NCBI GenBank assembly: GCA_900545185.1
Contig: UQYH01000056.1
Coordinates: 1-14,856 of the forward strand
Direction of reading: 5' to 3'
Length of the DNA stretch: 14,856 bases
Source: an uncultured Eubacteriales bacterium
GTDB taxonomy: Bacteria > Bacillota > Clostridia > UBA1381 > UBA9506
Of the stretch, positions 7,763-14,352 are shown piece by piece. The position numbers and the translations under genes were made by a program. The first letter of the stretch is position 1; every line of letters begins with the position of its first letter. A model generated the notes under the pieces. It had not been told where the DNA came from. It worked only from the letters and a program-made list of their open reading frames with translations, and searched no databases.

Positions 7763-8602
7763 ATGATTCAAACAGAACACTTACGCTATACATACGCAAA
7801 CGCCGGACTGGACAAGGTGAAATTTGTTTTGGATGATATTGACCTGACGGTGGATGAGGGCGAATTTGTCGCGGTGTTAGGCCATAACGGCTGCGGCAAA
7901 TCGACACTGGCCAAGCATTTTAACGGCCTTTTGCTGCCCTCCGGCGGCACGGTTTATGTGGATGGCATGGATACAAAAAAAGAAGAACACTACTGGGACA
8001 TCCGCAAGGCTGTGGGGATGGTGTTTCAAAATCCCGATAATCAGATTGTAGCCACGGTTGTGGAGGAGGATGTTGCCTTTGCACCCGAAAATTTGGGTGT
8101 GCCCTCCCCCGAAATCCGCCGCCGCGTGGACGAGGCTTTAAAAACCGTGGATATGTATGAAATGCGCCGTCATGCGCCGCACCTGCTTTCCGGCGGTCAA
8201 AAACAGCGCGTTGCCATTGCCGGCGTGATTGCTATGGAGCCGCGCTGCATTGTGTTTGATGAACCCACTGCCATGCTTGACCCCAAGGGACGGCGTGAAG
8301 TGATTGATACCATTTTAAAATTGAAGCATGAAAAGCACATGACGGTTGTGCTGATTACGCACTACATGGAAGAGGCCGTACAGGCCGACCGCGTTGTGGT
8401 GATGGATAAAGGCCGTGTGCTGCGCAATGATGTGCCACGCAGCATTTTTTCGGAGGTTCGCTTTTTAAAGGGACTGGGGCTGGATGTGCCGCAGGTGACG
8501 GAGCTTTGCTATTTGCTGAATAAGGCCGGTGTTTCACTTCCGCAGGATGTGTTAACCGTAGATGAATGTGCCGATGCGCTGATGAAGCTGTTTAGGCAAT
8601 AA
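7763..8602 (+). CDS. ecfA1: ECF transporter ATPase EcfA1
   Basis: A 279-residue ABC ATPase, one of two that energise energy-coupling-factor (ECF) vitamin and metal importers. Walker A is GHNGCGKS (40-47), the Q-loop is Gln89, the signature is LSGGQ (142-146), Walker B ends in Asp166-Glu167, and the switch His is His200. The GHNG wording, [12 protein letters not shown] and the family-specific C-terminal stretch [11 protein letters not shown] point to EcfA1 rather than a generic ABC protein. A ribosome binding site (AAGGATGG) lies at 7752-7759. It is followed after 38 bases by its partner ecfA2 and then ecfT. No substrate-binding S component is in the window, as expected for a shared (group II) module whose S components are encoded elsewhere. 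Confidence 0.94.
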   Translation: MIQTEHLRYTYANAGLDKVKFVLDDIDLTVDEGEFVAVLGHNGCGKSTLAKHFNGLLLPSGGTVYVDGMDTKKEEHYWDIRKAVGMVFQNPDNQIVATVVEEDVAFAPENLGVPSPEIRRRVDEALKTVDMYEMRRHAPHLLSGGQKQRVAIAGVIAMEPRCIVFDEPTAMLDPKGRREVIDTILKLKHEKHMTVVLITHYMEEAVQADRVVVMDKGRVLRNDVPRSIFSEVRFLKGLGLDVPQVTELCYLLNKAGVSLPQDVLTVDECADALMKLFRQ

Positions 8603-8640
8603 TTTTGTGCCGAAGTGCAGCGGCAGAACGGAGACAGAAC

Positions 8641-9531
8641 ATGACAATCGAAATATCCGATTTAAATTACATATATATGGAGGGCGGCCCGTTTGAAAAG
8701 CACGCCTTAAAGGACGTGAATCTGACCATTGGCGATGGCGAATTTATCGGCATTATCGGTCATACGGGTTCAGGAAAATCGACCCTGATTCAGCACTTAA
8801 ACGGATTGATTAAGCCCACCTCCGGCACCATCCGCGTGGGCGATACGGTGATTACCGAAAAGGGTGCCGATTTAAAAGCGCTGCGCCAGAAAGTGGGGCT
8901 TGTGTTTCAATATCCCGAACATCAGCTGTTTGAAGAAACGGTGTATAAGGATATTGCCTACGGGCCGAAAAATATGGGACTATCGCAGGAGGACATTGAC
9001 GAGCGTGTGCGTGAGGCCATGAATTATGTCGGTCTTTCCGAAAAATATATGCATCGCTCACCCTTTGAGCTGTCCGGCGGTCAAAAGCGGCGCGTTGCCA
9101 TTGCAGGCGTTTTGGCCATGCGGCCTGAGGTTTTAATTTTGGACGAACCGGCTGCCGGGCTTGATCCGGCCGGCCGCGAGGAGATTTTAACGCAGATCCG
9201 CGCCCTGTATTTGGAGCGGAAAATGACGGTTTTGTTCGTGTCCCACTCTATGGAGGATGTGGCGCGTGCAGCCGGACGTATTATTGTGATGAATCGCGGT
9301 CAGGTGGCCATGGACGGCAAGCCGGCCGATATTTTCTCCCGTGCGGACGAGCTGCGCGGCATGGGACTGGATGTGCCGCAGGTAACGCGTTTGTTTGATG
9401 AGCTGAAGCGGCGCGGTCTGCCTGTTTCGGGCAGTGTTTACACCATTGAGCGCGCCAAGGCCACGCTTTTAATGCTGCTTGCGCAGCAAAACAAGGAACA
9501 AGATGCACACGGGGAGGGAAAAACATGCTGA
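8641..9531 (+). CDS. ecfA2: ECF transporter ATPase EcfA2
   Basis: A 296-residue ABC ATPase that pairs with EcfA1 beneath EcfT. Walker A is GHTGSGKS (40-47), the Q-loop is Gln90, the signature is LSGGQ (144-148), Walker B ends in Asp168-Glu169, and the switch His is His202. The leader YIYMEGGPFEKHALKDV and the GHTGSGKS form with IQHLNGLIKPTSG are typical of EcfA2. Both ATPases end with the same MGLDVPQVT or LGLDVPQVT element, the region that in ECF ATPases helps dimerise and dock to EcfT. The ATG at 8641 has GGAG at 8630-8633. The frame is open upstream to 8605, but that stretch has no family similarity or ribosome site. The 3' end overlaps ecfT by 7 bases. Confidence 0.94.
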   Translation: MTIEISDLNYIYMEGGPFEKHALKDVNLTIGDGEFIGIIGHTGSGKSTLIQHLNGLIKPTSGTIRVGDTVITEKGADLKALRQKVGLVFQYPEHQLFEETVYKDIAYGPKNMGLSQEDIDERVREAMNYVGLSEKYMHRSPFELSGGQKRRVAIAGVLAMRPEVLILDEPAAGLDPAGREEILTQIRALYLERKMTVLFVSHSMEDVARAAGRIIVMNRGQVAMDGKPADIFSRADELRGMGLDVPQVTRLFDELKRRGLPVSGSVYTIERAKATLLMLLAQQNKEQDAHGEGKTC

Positions 9532-10325
9532 AGGATATTACATTAGGGCAATATTTTCCCATCGATTCACCGCTGCACCGTATGGATCCGCGTACCAAAA
9601 TTGTGGCGCTGGTGCTTTTGATTGCGGCAATTTTTATAGCAAACAATGCCGCGACCTATTTGCTGGCAGCAGCCTTTACACTGCTGATTATGCGGCTTTC
9701 CAAGGTCTCTTTTCGGATGTATTTTAAAAGCTTAAAGCCCATATGGTTTGTCATTATTTTTACGGCGGCGCTCAACATATTTTTAACGCCGGGCACCAAG
9801 GTATATTGCTTTGGCCATGCCACGCCCATGACGTGGGAGGGCTTGATTTTAGCCGGTAAAATGGCGCTGCGGCTGGTGCTTTTAATTATTGCCAGCTCGG
9901 CGCTTACATACACCACGTCTCCCATTATGTTAACAGACGGACTGGAAAAGCTGTTAAAGCCGCTGGCCAAGCTGGGTTTGCCGACGTATGAGCTGGCCAT
10001 GATGATGAGTATTGCCATTCGCTTTATTCCGACGTTGATTGAGGAGACAGAAAAAATTATGAAAGCACAGCAGGCACGCGGAGCCGATTTTGAATCCGGC
10101 TCGATTCTGCGCCGTGTAAAGGCCTTGGCGCCCATGCTGGTGCCGCTGTTTATCAGCGCGTTTCGCCGTGCCGATGAGCTCGCCGTGGCGATGGAAAGCC
10201 GCTGCTATCAGGGCGGCGCGCACCGCACGCGGCTGAACGAAATTCACTTTACCGGTATTGATTTGTCGGCATCTGCCGTTTTTTTACTGTTTTTTGCCGC
10301 ATTAATCACCCTGCGGATACTGTGA
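9525..10325 (+). CDS. ecfT: ECF transporter transmembrane scaffold EcfT
   Basis: A 266-residue integral membrane protein that couples ATP hydrolysis by EcfA1/EcfA2 to toppling of a substrate-binding S component. The N-terminus has the family start DSPLHRMDPRTKI (14-26), then hydrophobic segments. The long coupling-helix region carries two short Arg motifs, ARG at 184-186 (QQARGADF) and ESRCY at 224-228 (RADELAVAMESRCY). These dock into grooves on the two ATPases. A final hydrophobic segment ends the protein. The start has GGGGAGGG at 9511-9518 and overlaps the ecfA2 end, consistent with coupled translation of subunits of one complex. Length is normal. Confidence 0.94.
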   Translation: MLKDITLGQYFPIDSPLHRMDPRTKIVALVLLIAAIFIANNAATYLLAAAFTLLIMRLSKVSFRMYFKSLKPIWFVIIFTAALNIFLTPGTKVYCFGHATPMTWEGLILAGKMALRLVLLIIASSALTYTTSPIMLTDGLEKLLKPLAKLGLPTYELAMMMSIAIRFIPTLIEETEKIMKAQQARGADFESGSILRRVKALAPMLVPLFISAFRRADELAVAMESRCYQGGAHRTRLNEIHFTGIDLSASAVFLLFFAALITLRIL

Positions 10326-10347
10326 ACAAAACAGGGAGGATTGCAGC

Positions 10348-11097
10348 ATGAACTACAAACTGACCCTGATGTATGAAGGGACAAATTATGCAGGCTGGCA
10401 GCGGCAAAACAATGCCAAAACCGTGCAAGGCGAGCTGGAACGGGCGCTTTCGGTGATTCTGCGTGAGCCTGTCACAACCATTGGTGTCAGCCGTACGGAT
10501 GCCGGTGTGCATGCCGCCGGGTATACCGCCAATTTTCACACCGAGGCCGCACCCGACCTATATAAGCTTTGCCGCGGGGTAAATGCCCTGCTGGAGGCAG
10601 ACATCCGCGTGACGGATGCCGCCCCCTGCCCCGATGCTTTCAGTGCACGGTTTGATGCACTGCGCAAAACATACCTGTATCGGATTGACACAACCCCTTA
10701 CGGCAACCCGTTTTACAGACGGATTGCCTGGCACTGCCCGGGGACGCTGAACTTCGCCGCCATGGAGCGCGCGGCCGCCTGCTTTTTGGGGCGGCACGAT
10801 TTTTCGTCCTTTATGGCACAGGGCGGCAGCGCCAAAACCTTCACGCGTGAAATAACGGAATCCGCTGTTTCGCAGGCCGACGGGCTTGTTACCTATCGCA
10901 TTACGGGCAACGGATTTTTATACAATATGGTGCGCATTATAACCGGTACGCTGGTTTGGGTAGGGCGCGGCAAAATAAACGCGGCCGATGTGCCGGATAT
11001 TATTGCCGCCAAGGATCGTATCCGTGCCGGTATGACGGCGCCTGCCAAGGGGCTGACCCTTTTGGGTGCACAATATGACAATGCAGTAAAGGAGTGA
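10348..11097 (+). CDS. truA: tRNA pseudouridine(38-40) synthase TruA
   Basis: A 249-residue cytoplasmic enzyme that isomerises uridine to pseudouridine at positions 38-40 of the tRNA anticodon stem. The catalytic aspartate is Asp51 in SRTDAGVHA (48-56). Other family marks are YEGTNYAGWQRQ (9-20), TVQGELE (25-31), FSARFDALRKTYLYRI, GRHDFSSF and FLYNMVRIITG. Length is normal. The start has GGAGGA at 10335-10340. It follows ecfT after 22 bases. This ecfA1-ecfA2-ecfT-truA order is widespread in Bacillota, usually with rplQ before and rplM-rpsI after, which are absent here. Confidence 0.96.
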   Translation: MNYKLTLMYEGTNYAGWQRQNNAKTVQGELERALSVILREPVTTIGVSRTDAGVHAAGYTANFHTEAAPDLYKLCRGVNALLEADIRVTDAAPCPDAFSARFDALRKTYLYRIDTTPYGNPFYRRIAWHCPGTLNFAAMERAAACFLGRHDFSSFMAQGGSAKTFTREITESAVSQADGLVTYRITGNGFLYNMVRIITGTLVWVGRGKINAADVPDIIAAKDRIRAGMTAPAKGLTLLGAQYDNAVKE

Positions 11098-11102
11098 GGC
11101 TT

Positions 11103-12248
11103 TTGCGTTCTCCCATGTTTTACAAACCGAATATTTTGCGCCGCGTTTTAATTGCGGCAGGCATTACGGCAGCGGCTTTGGCACTGGTGTTTTTGGCAAA
11201 CTTTATTGCCTCTTACTATTTTAACCAAAAACCGGAGGTGCCCGTAAACGATCAGCCGACCGTGACCCCGCTTAATTTTGAACTGGAACCCGGCATTTCG
11301 TACGAAAATGCCGCAAACGAAAGCGCCCTGTATTTTTACAGCGCAGAGAACATGAAAATTGTGAACACAAGCGGCGCTTCGGTGGAGGATATATCCTTAA
11401 AAATGTCGCATCCCACCGCCAGCTGCAAGGGGAATTTTGCCTTGTTTTACGATGTCGGCGGCCGCACCACGGCTACCTTTAACGGCACTAAGCAGGTCGG
11501 CAGCATGGAGCTGGAGGAAAACATTGCTTTGGCCTCTGTAAACGCCGGCGGCTATGCCCTTATTGTAACGGCAGGCGATATGTATAAATGTGCCGTACGC
11601 GTGTACACGCCGGACGGTAAGGAGATTTTTAAGTGGAACTCCGGCAATCTGTCGGTTGTTGCGGCTGATATTGCGGATAACAATAAGGATATTACCGTTT
11701 CGGCCGTCAATACGGACGGCGCCACGGTGAACACACAAATTATTATGTTTAACATCGCCAAGGAAAAGCCGTTTGCCAACGATACCTACGAAGCCAAGCT
11801 GTATCCCATTGTTTGCTACAGCGGCGGTTATACGTACTGCATCGGCAGTACCGAAACGCTGATCTACAACAGCTACGGCAAATGCGTCGGCACCGCTGTT
11901 TATGACGATCGCGTGCTGCTCTCTTACGCATTGGACGGTGATTTGTTTGCACTTGCCTTTTCCGGCTCGACCGAAACACCCGGTGCCTATGCCGAAATTA
12001 AAACCTATACGCACAAGGGTGACGAAAGCGGCAGCTTTACCTGTAGGCAGGAGTTTGACTTTTTGGAAGCCAAGGACGGCAGCCTTGCTTTAAACGACGG
12101 AAGAACCATTTCGATTTTAAACAGCCACTGCCGGGAAAAGCAGCAGCTGACACTGGGGTTTGACCTGCGGAATTTTGTCTTTTTCGGCAATGCGCATAAG
12201 GGCGTGGGCATTACGGCCTCCGGCGCGGAGCTGATTCAGCTTAACTAG
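11103..12248 (+). CDS. DUF5711 family membrane-anchored propeller-like protein
   Basis: About 381 residues: a short basic N-terminus, one transmembrane segment at about 15-38, then an extracytoplasmic domain of about 340 residues. That domain is made of repeated beta-strand pairs of the type 'ALYFYSAENMKIVNTSG' and 'AVRVYTPDGKEIFKWNSG', as in WD40- or PQQ-like propellers. This fits the DUF5711 family, which has no known function. The start is uncertain. A GTG at 11094 overlaps the truA stop but coincides with the ribosome site AAAGGAG (11088-11094). The TTG at 11103 sits eight bases after that site and is my choice. The ATG at 11115 is further away than usual. The gene is followed by a CvpA-family gene, a pairing I believe is common in Clostridia. 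Nothing in it shows an enzyme active site. Confidence 0.72.
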   Translation: MRSPMFYKPNILRRVLIAAGITAAALALVFLANFIASYYFNQKPEVPVNDQPTVTPLNFELEPGISYENAANESALYFYSAENMKIVNTSGASVEDISLKMSHPTASCKGNFALFYDVGGRTTATFNGTKQVGSMELEENIALASVNAGGYALIVTAGDMYKCAVRVYTPDGKEIFKWNSGNLSVVAADIADNNKDITVSAVNTDGATVNTQIIMFNIAKEKPFANDTYEAKLYPIVCYSGGYTYCIGSTETLIYNSYGKCVGTAVYDDRVLLSYALDGDLFALAFSGSTETPGAYAEIKTYTHKGDESGSFTCRQEFDFLEAKDGSLALNDGRTISILNSHCREKQQLTLGFDLRNFVFFGNAHKGVGITASGAELIQLN

Positions 12249-12266
12249 TACAGAAAGGATGAGGAC

Positions 12267-12917
12267 ATGTTAAATCTTGCCGATTACATAGCTATTTTAA
12301 TTTTAATTGCACTGGCCTTTTGGGGCTCTAAAAAGGGACTGGTTCGCTCCATTTTCAGCCTTGGCTCTTTGATGCTTTCGCTGGTGCTGGCGCTAACCCT
12401 TTATCCCGTTGTGACAGACTTTTTAAATCAAAGCGTGGTGGGCGACTATGTGCGCCTGAATGTATACAAGGTCTTTGACCAAAAGCAGGAGGAGCCGCAG
12501 GAAACCGATACGGCAGGCGATACCTTAAATCTGCCGGATTCGCTGGAATCTGCCATTACCGGCACCATGAACGAGGCCGCCTTTACGGTGAAAGAATCCA
12601 TTGCCGAAAACACCGCGCAGCTTGCTTTAAAGCTTTTGGGCATTATCATTGTGTTTGTGCTGGTGCGCGTTATTCTTTGGCTTTTGGTACGCCTTTTAAA
12701 CGCAGTAGCACATTTGCCGATTCTGCGCAGCATCAATCGGCTTTTGGGCGGTGTGCTGGGGCTGGGCTACGGCATTTTGCTGATCTATCTGCTGCTGGCC
12801 GTTTTAACCTTTACCACAACGCTGAAAACCTTTAACAAACCCATTCAGCTGGTGCTGGATTCCCGTTATGTTTCCGTTATGTATAACGAAAACATTTTAC
12901 TGAACTTTCTGAAATGA
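12267..12917 (+). CDS. CvpA family membrane protein
   Basis: A 216-residue integral membrane protein of the CvpA (colicin V production) family. The opening NLADYIAILILIALAFWGSKKG and its two N-terminal hydrophobic segments (about 5-20 and 28-48) are typical. A polar stretch of about 60 residues (65-110) with Asp, Glu and Gln follows, then two further hydrophobic segments (about 117-145 and 157-185) around LPILRSINRLLGGVLGL. The known role in Escherichia coli is export of colicin V and, more broadly, envelope homeostasis; the role in Clostridia is unclear. A ribosome site (AAAGGA, 12254-12259) precedes the ATG. It is the last gene before the only long gap of the window, and probably the last of its transcription unit if the hairpin at 12983-13022 terminates. 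Confidence 0.82.
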   Translation: MLNLADYIAILILIALAFWGSKKGLVRSIFSLGSLMLSLVLALTLYPVVTDFLNQSVVGDYVRLNVYKVFDQKQEEPQETDTAGDTLNLPDSLESAITGTMNEAAFTVKESIAENTAQLALKLLGIIIVFVLVRVILWLLVRLLNAVAHLPILRSINRLLGGVLGLGYGILLIYLLLAVLTFTTTLKTFNKPIQLVLDSRYVSVMYNENILLNFLK

Positions 12918-12932
12918 TGATGTAAAGGTGAT

Positions 12933-13046
12933 TGTAAAATTAAAAAAAGCCTAAGGGAGCGGCGTTCCGTTCGCCTGAATGAGCCGTGTATACCGCAAAG
13001 CGGTCACAGGCCGTTTTGTTTTCCGCATTTTGTTTTTTATTTTACA
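12933..13046. other. Inverted-repeat-bounded, three-way-junction-like intergenic element
   Basis: Within the 159-base gap between the CvpA gene and cmk, TGTAAAATTAAAAAA (12933-12947) pairs with TTTTTTATTTTACA (13033-13046) over 14 base pairs with one bulged T. Inside this outer stem lie two hairpins. One is GGCG/CGCC at 12961-12975 with a 7-base loop. The other is larger, at 12983-13011, where GCCGTG and ACCGC pair with GCGGT, CAC and GGC. Together they would make a three-way junction about 114 bases long that ends 17 bases before the cmk ribosome binding site. I could not match it to a riboswitch class, 6S RNA, SRP RNA or tmRNA from memory. It may be a cis-acting RNA, a small RNA, a small palindromic repeat element or only a terminator with an A/T-rich surround. 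Confidence 0.4.
12983..13022 (+). terminator. Possible intrinsic terminator after the CvpA gene
   Basis: The hairpin GCC-GTG-[TAT]-ACCGC-AAA-GCGGT-CAC-[A]-GGC has 11 base pairs with small bulges and is followed by CGTTTTGTTTT. The stem is strong, but the T-run is interrupted by G and starts two bases after the stem, so termination may be partial. It lies in the only gap large enough to divide the transcription units, 66 bases after the CvpA stop. An alternative pairing of AAAAGCC (12945-12951) with GGC and TTTT (13009-13017) competes with it. Confidence 0.4.
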
Positions 13047-13063
13047 TTTGCCCGATAACTTCT

Positions 13064-13070
13064 AAGGAGG
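13064..13070 (+). promoter_or_regulatory. Strong ribosome binding site of cmk
   Basis: AAGGAGG, a full match to the anti-Shine-Dalgarno core, sits six bases before the cmk ATG at 13077. It fixes the start. It lies outside the outer inverted repeat (which ends at 13046) and would stay free if that stem formed. Confidence 0.75.
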
Positions 13071-13076
13071 TTTTCC

Positions 13077-13739
13077 ATGAAGATTGCGATTGACGGACCC
13101 GGCGGCGCCGGAAAAAGTACACTTTCTAAGCGGCTTGCCGCACAGTTTGGTTTTGTTTATATTGATACGGGTGCTATGTATCGTGCTGCCGGGCTTTTAT
13201 GCCTGCGCCGCGGCCTTTCCATTCGGAAGCAGCAGGAAGAAGCCGCTGCGCTGGTTTCGGCCGCCTCGATTGATTTACGTGTAACAGACGGCGCGCAGCA
13301 CATTTTTTTAAACGGAGAAGATGTAACCGACTGCATTCGCACACCCGAGGTTTCGATGGCCGCGTCGGATGTGTCGGCCATTCCTGCCGTGCGCCTGCAT
13401 TTGGTGGATTTGCAGCGCAAGCTGGCCGAAACAAGAGATGTCATTATGGACGGGCGCGATATTGGCACCTATGTGCTGCCCGATGCACCGATTAAAATAT
13501 TTTTAACGGCTTCGCCCGAGGTGCGTGCCCAAAGACGCTATTTAGAGCTGAAAGAGCGCGGCAAGCCCTGTGACTTTGATACCGTTTTAGCCGAATTAAA
13601 AGAACGGGATACAAACGATTCGACCCGTGCCTTTGCACCTTTAAAGCCGGCGGAGGACAGTATTCTGGTAGATACCTCCGCACTGACGTTTGACGAATCG
13701 CTTGCGCACCTTGCTGCAATTATTAAGGAAAGGCTTTGA
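13077..13739 (+). CDS. cmk: Cytidylate kinase
   Basis: A 220-residue cytoplasmic P-loop kinase that converts CMP and dCMP to the diphosphates with ATP. The P-loop is GPGGAGKST (7-15). The family-specific YIDTGAMYRA is at 28-37. The CMP-contacting region is DGRDIGTYVLPDA (125-137), with IFLTASPEVRAQRR (141-154) beyond it and RD-x2-DSTR (177-184) near the C-terminal lid. Length is normal. The start is set by AAGGAGG at 13064-13070. It follows the window's only long gap and is the first gene of the cmk-plsC-ispH group, so a promoter in that gap is likely, though I see no convincing -35/-10 pair. The stop lies four bases before the plsC start. Confidence 0.96.
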   Translation: MKIAIDGPGGAGKSTLSKRLAAQFGFVYIDTGAMYRAAGLLCLRRGLSIRKQQEEAAALVSAASIDLRVTDGAQHIFLNGEDVTDCIRTPEVSMAASDVSAIPAVRLHLVDLQRKLAETRDVIMDGRDIGTYVLPDAPIKIFLTASPEVRAQRRYLELKERGKPCDFDTVLAELKERDTNDSTRAFAPLKPAEDSILVDTSALTFDESLAHLAAIIKERL

Positions 13740-13743
13740 TGTT

Positions 13744-14352
13744 ATGCTGTTTCGTTTGGTTCGATTTTTAATTAAATGCTTTATGTACTTGGTCTTTCGT
13801 CTGCGCGTGCACGGATGGGAGAACTTCCCCAAGGAGGGGGCTGTGATTGTGGCGCTGAATCACCGCAGCTATTGGGATGTGCCGCTTGTCGGTTCTGTTT
13901 TGCCGCGTCGGCTGACCTTTATGGCCAAAAAGGAGCTGTTTGATGTGCCCGTTTTGGGTGCCATCATTAAGTGGGCAGATGCCTTCCCCGTCTCTCGCGG
14001 AAAAAGCGATTTGGGCGCCATCCGTGCCGCGCTGGCCGCCCTGCGTGCCGGAAAGGCCATGGCCATTTTTCCCGAAGGACGACGCGTAAAACCGGGTGAG
14101 CCGCACACGGCCAAGGCCGGTGTGGCGCTGATTGCCGAAAAAACCGGCGTACCGATTTTGCCCATTGCCATCAGCGGCCGTTATCGGCTTTGGGCAAAGG
14201 TGGATATTTACATCGGCGAGCCGATCTATGTCACACCGCCCGAAGGTGCACGCAAGCTGGGCGGCGAAGAATTGCAGGCCGTCAGTGACCGCCTGATGCA
14301 GACCATTTTGGATATGGCGGCGCAGCAAGGCAAAAAGGAGAAGCTTGCATGA
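13744..14352 (+). CDS. plsC: 1-acyl-sn-glycerol-3-phosphate acyltransferase
   Basis: A 202-residue membrane-associated acyltransferase of the PlsC family. It adds an acyl chain to lysophosphatidic acid to make phosphatidic acid, the precursor of membrane phospholipids. The catalytic HX4D motif is His40-Asp45 in NHRSYWD. Motif II lies at VSRGKSD (83-89), motif III is FPEGRR (109-114), and motif IV is VPILPIAI (136-143). A hydrophobic N-terminal segment (about 1-20) should attach it to the inner membrane face. I chose the ATG at 13744 because AAGGAAAGG lies at 13725-13733. An in-frame ATG at 13690 falls inside cmk and has no family similarity. The stop overlaps ispH by 4 bases (ATGA). The cmk-plsC-ispH order is common in Clostridia. 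Confidence 0.93.
   Translation: MLFRLVRFLIKCFMYLVFRLRVHGWENFPKEGAVIVALNHRSYWDVPLVGSVLPRRLTFMAKKELFDVPVLGAIIKWADAFPVSRGKSDLGAIRAALAALRAGKAMAIFPEGRRVKPGEPHTAKAGVALIAEKTGVPILPIAISGRYRLWAKVDIYIGEPIYVTPPEGARKLGGEELQAVSDRLMQTILDMAAQQGKKEKLA

Noticed and set aside
11397..12014. 205-codon open frame on the minus strand opposite the DUF5711 gene
   Set aside because: It lies wholly antisense to a gene with a coherent membrane-plus-propeller layout, has no recognisable family features, and its Gly/Asn/Val-rich composition is what the complementary strand of that gene would give.
12928..12954. Tiny GTG-started frame (VIVKLKKA) that might be a leader peptide before cmk
   Set aside because: There is no ribosome binding site in front of it, no run of regulatory codons, and the coding potential cannot be judged at eight codons.
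13017..13043. Possible promoter TTGTTT (13017-13022) and TATTTT (13038-13043) before cmk
   Set aside because: The spacer is only 15 bases and both boxes match poorly. In such a T-rich stretch these words occur by chance.
13690..13743. Upstream in-frame extension of plsC starting inside cmk
   Set aside because: It would overlap cmk by 50 bases, lacks a ribosome site, and the added residues are not part of the PlsC family start, while the ATG at 13744 has a good site.
13768..14328. 186-codon open frame on the minus strand opposite plsC
   Set aside because: plsC has all its catalytic motifs on the + strand. The antisense frame shows no motif and no ribosome site and is a by-product of codon bias.
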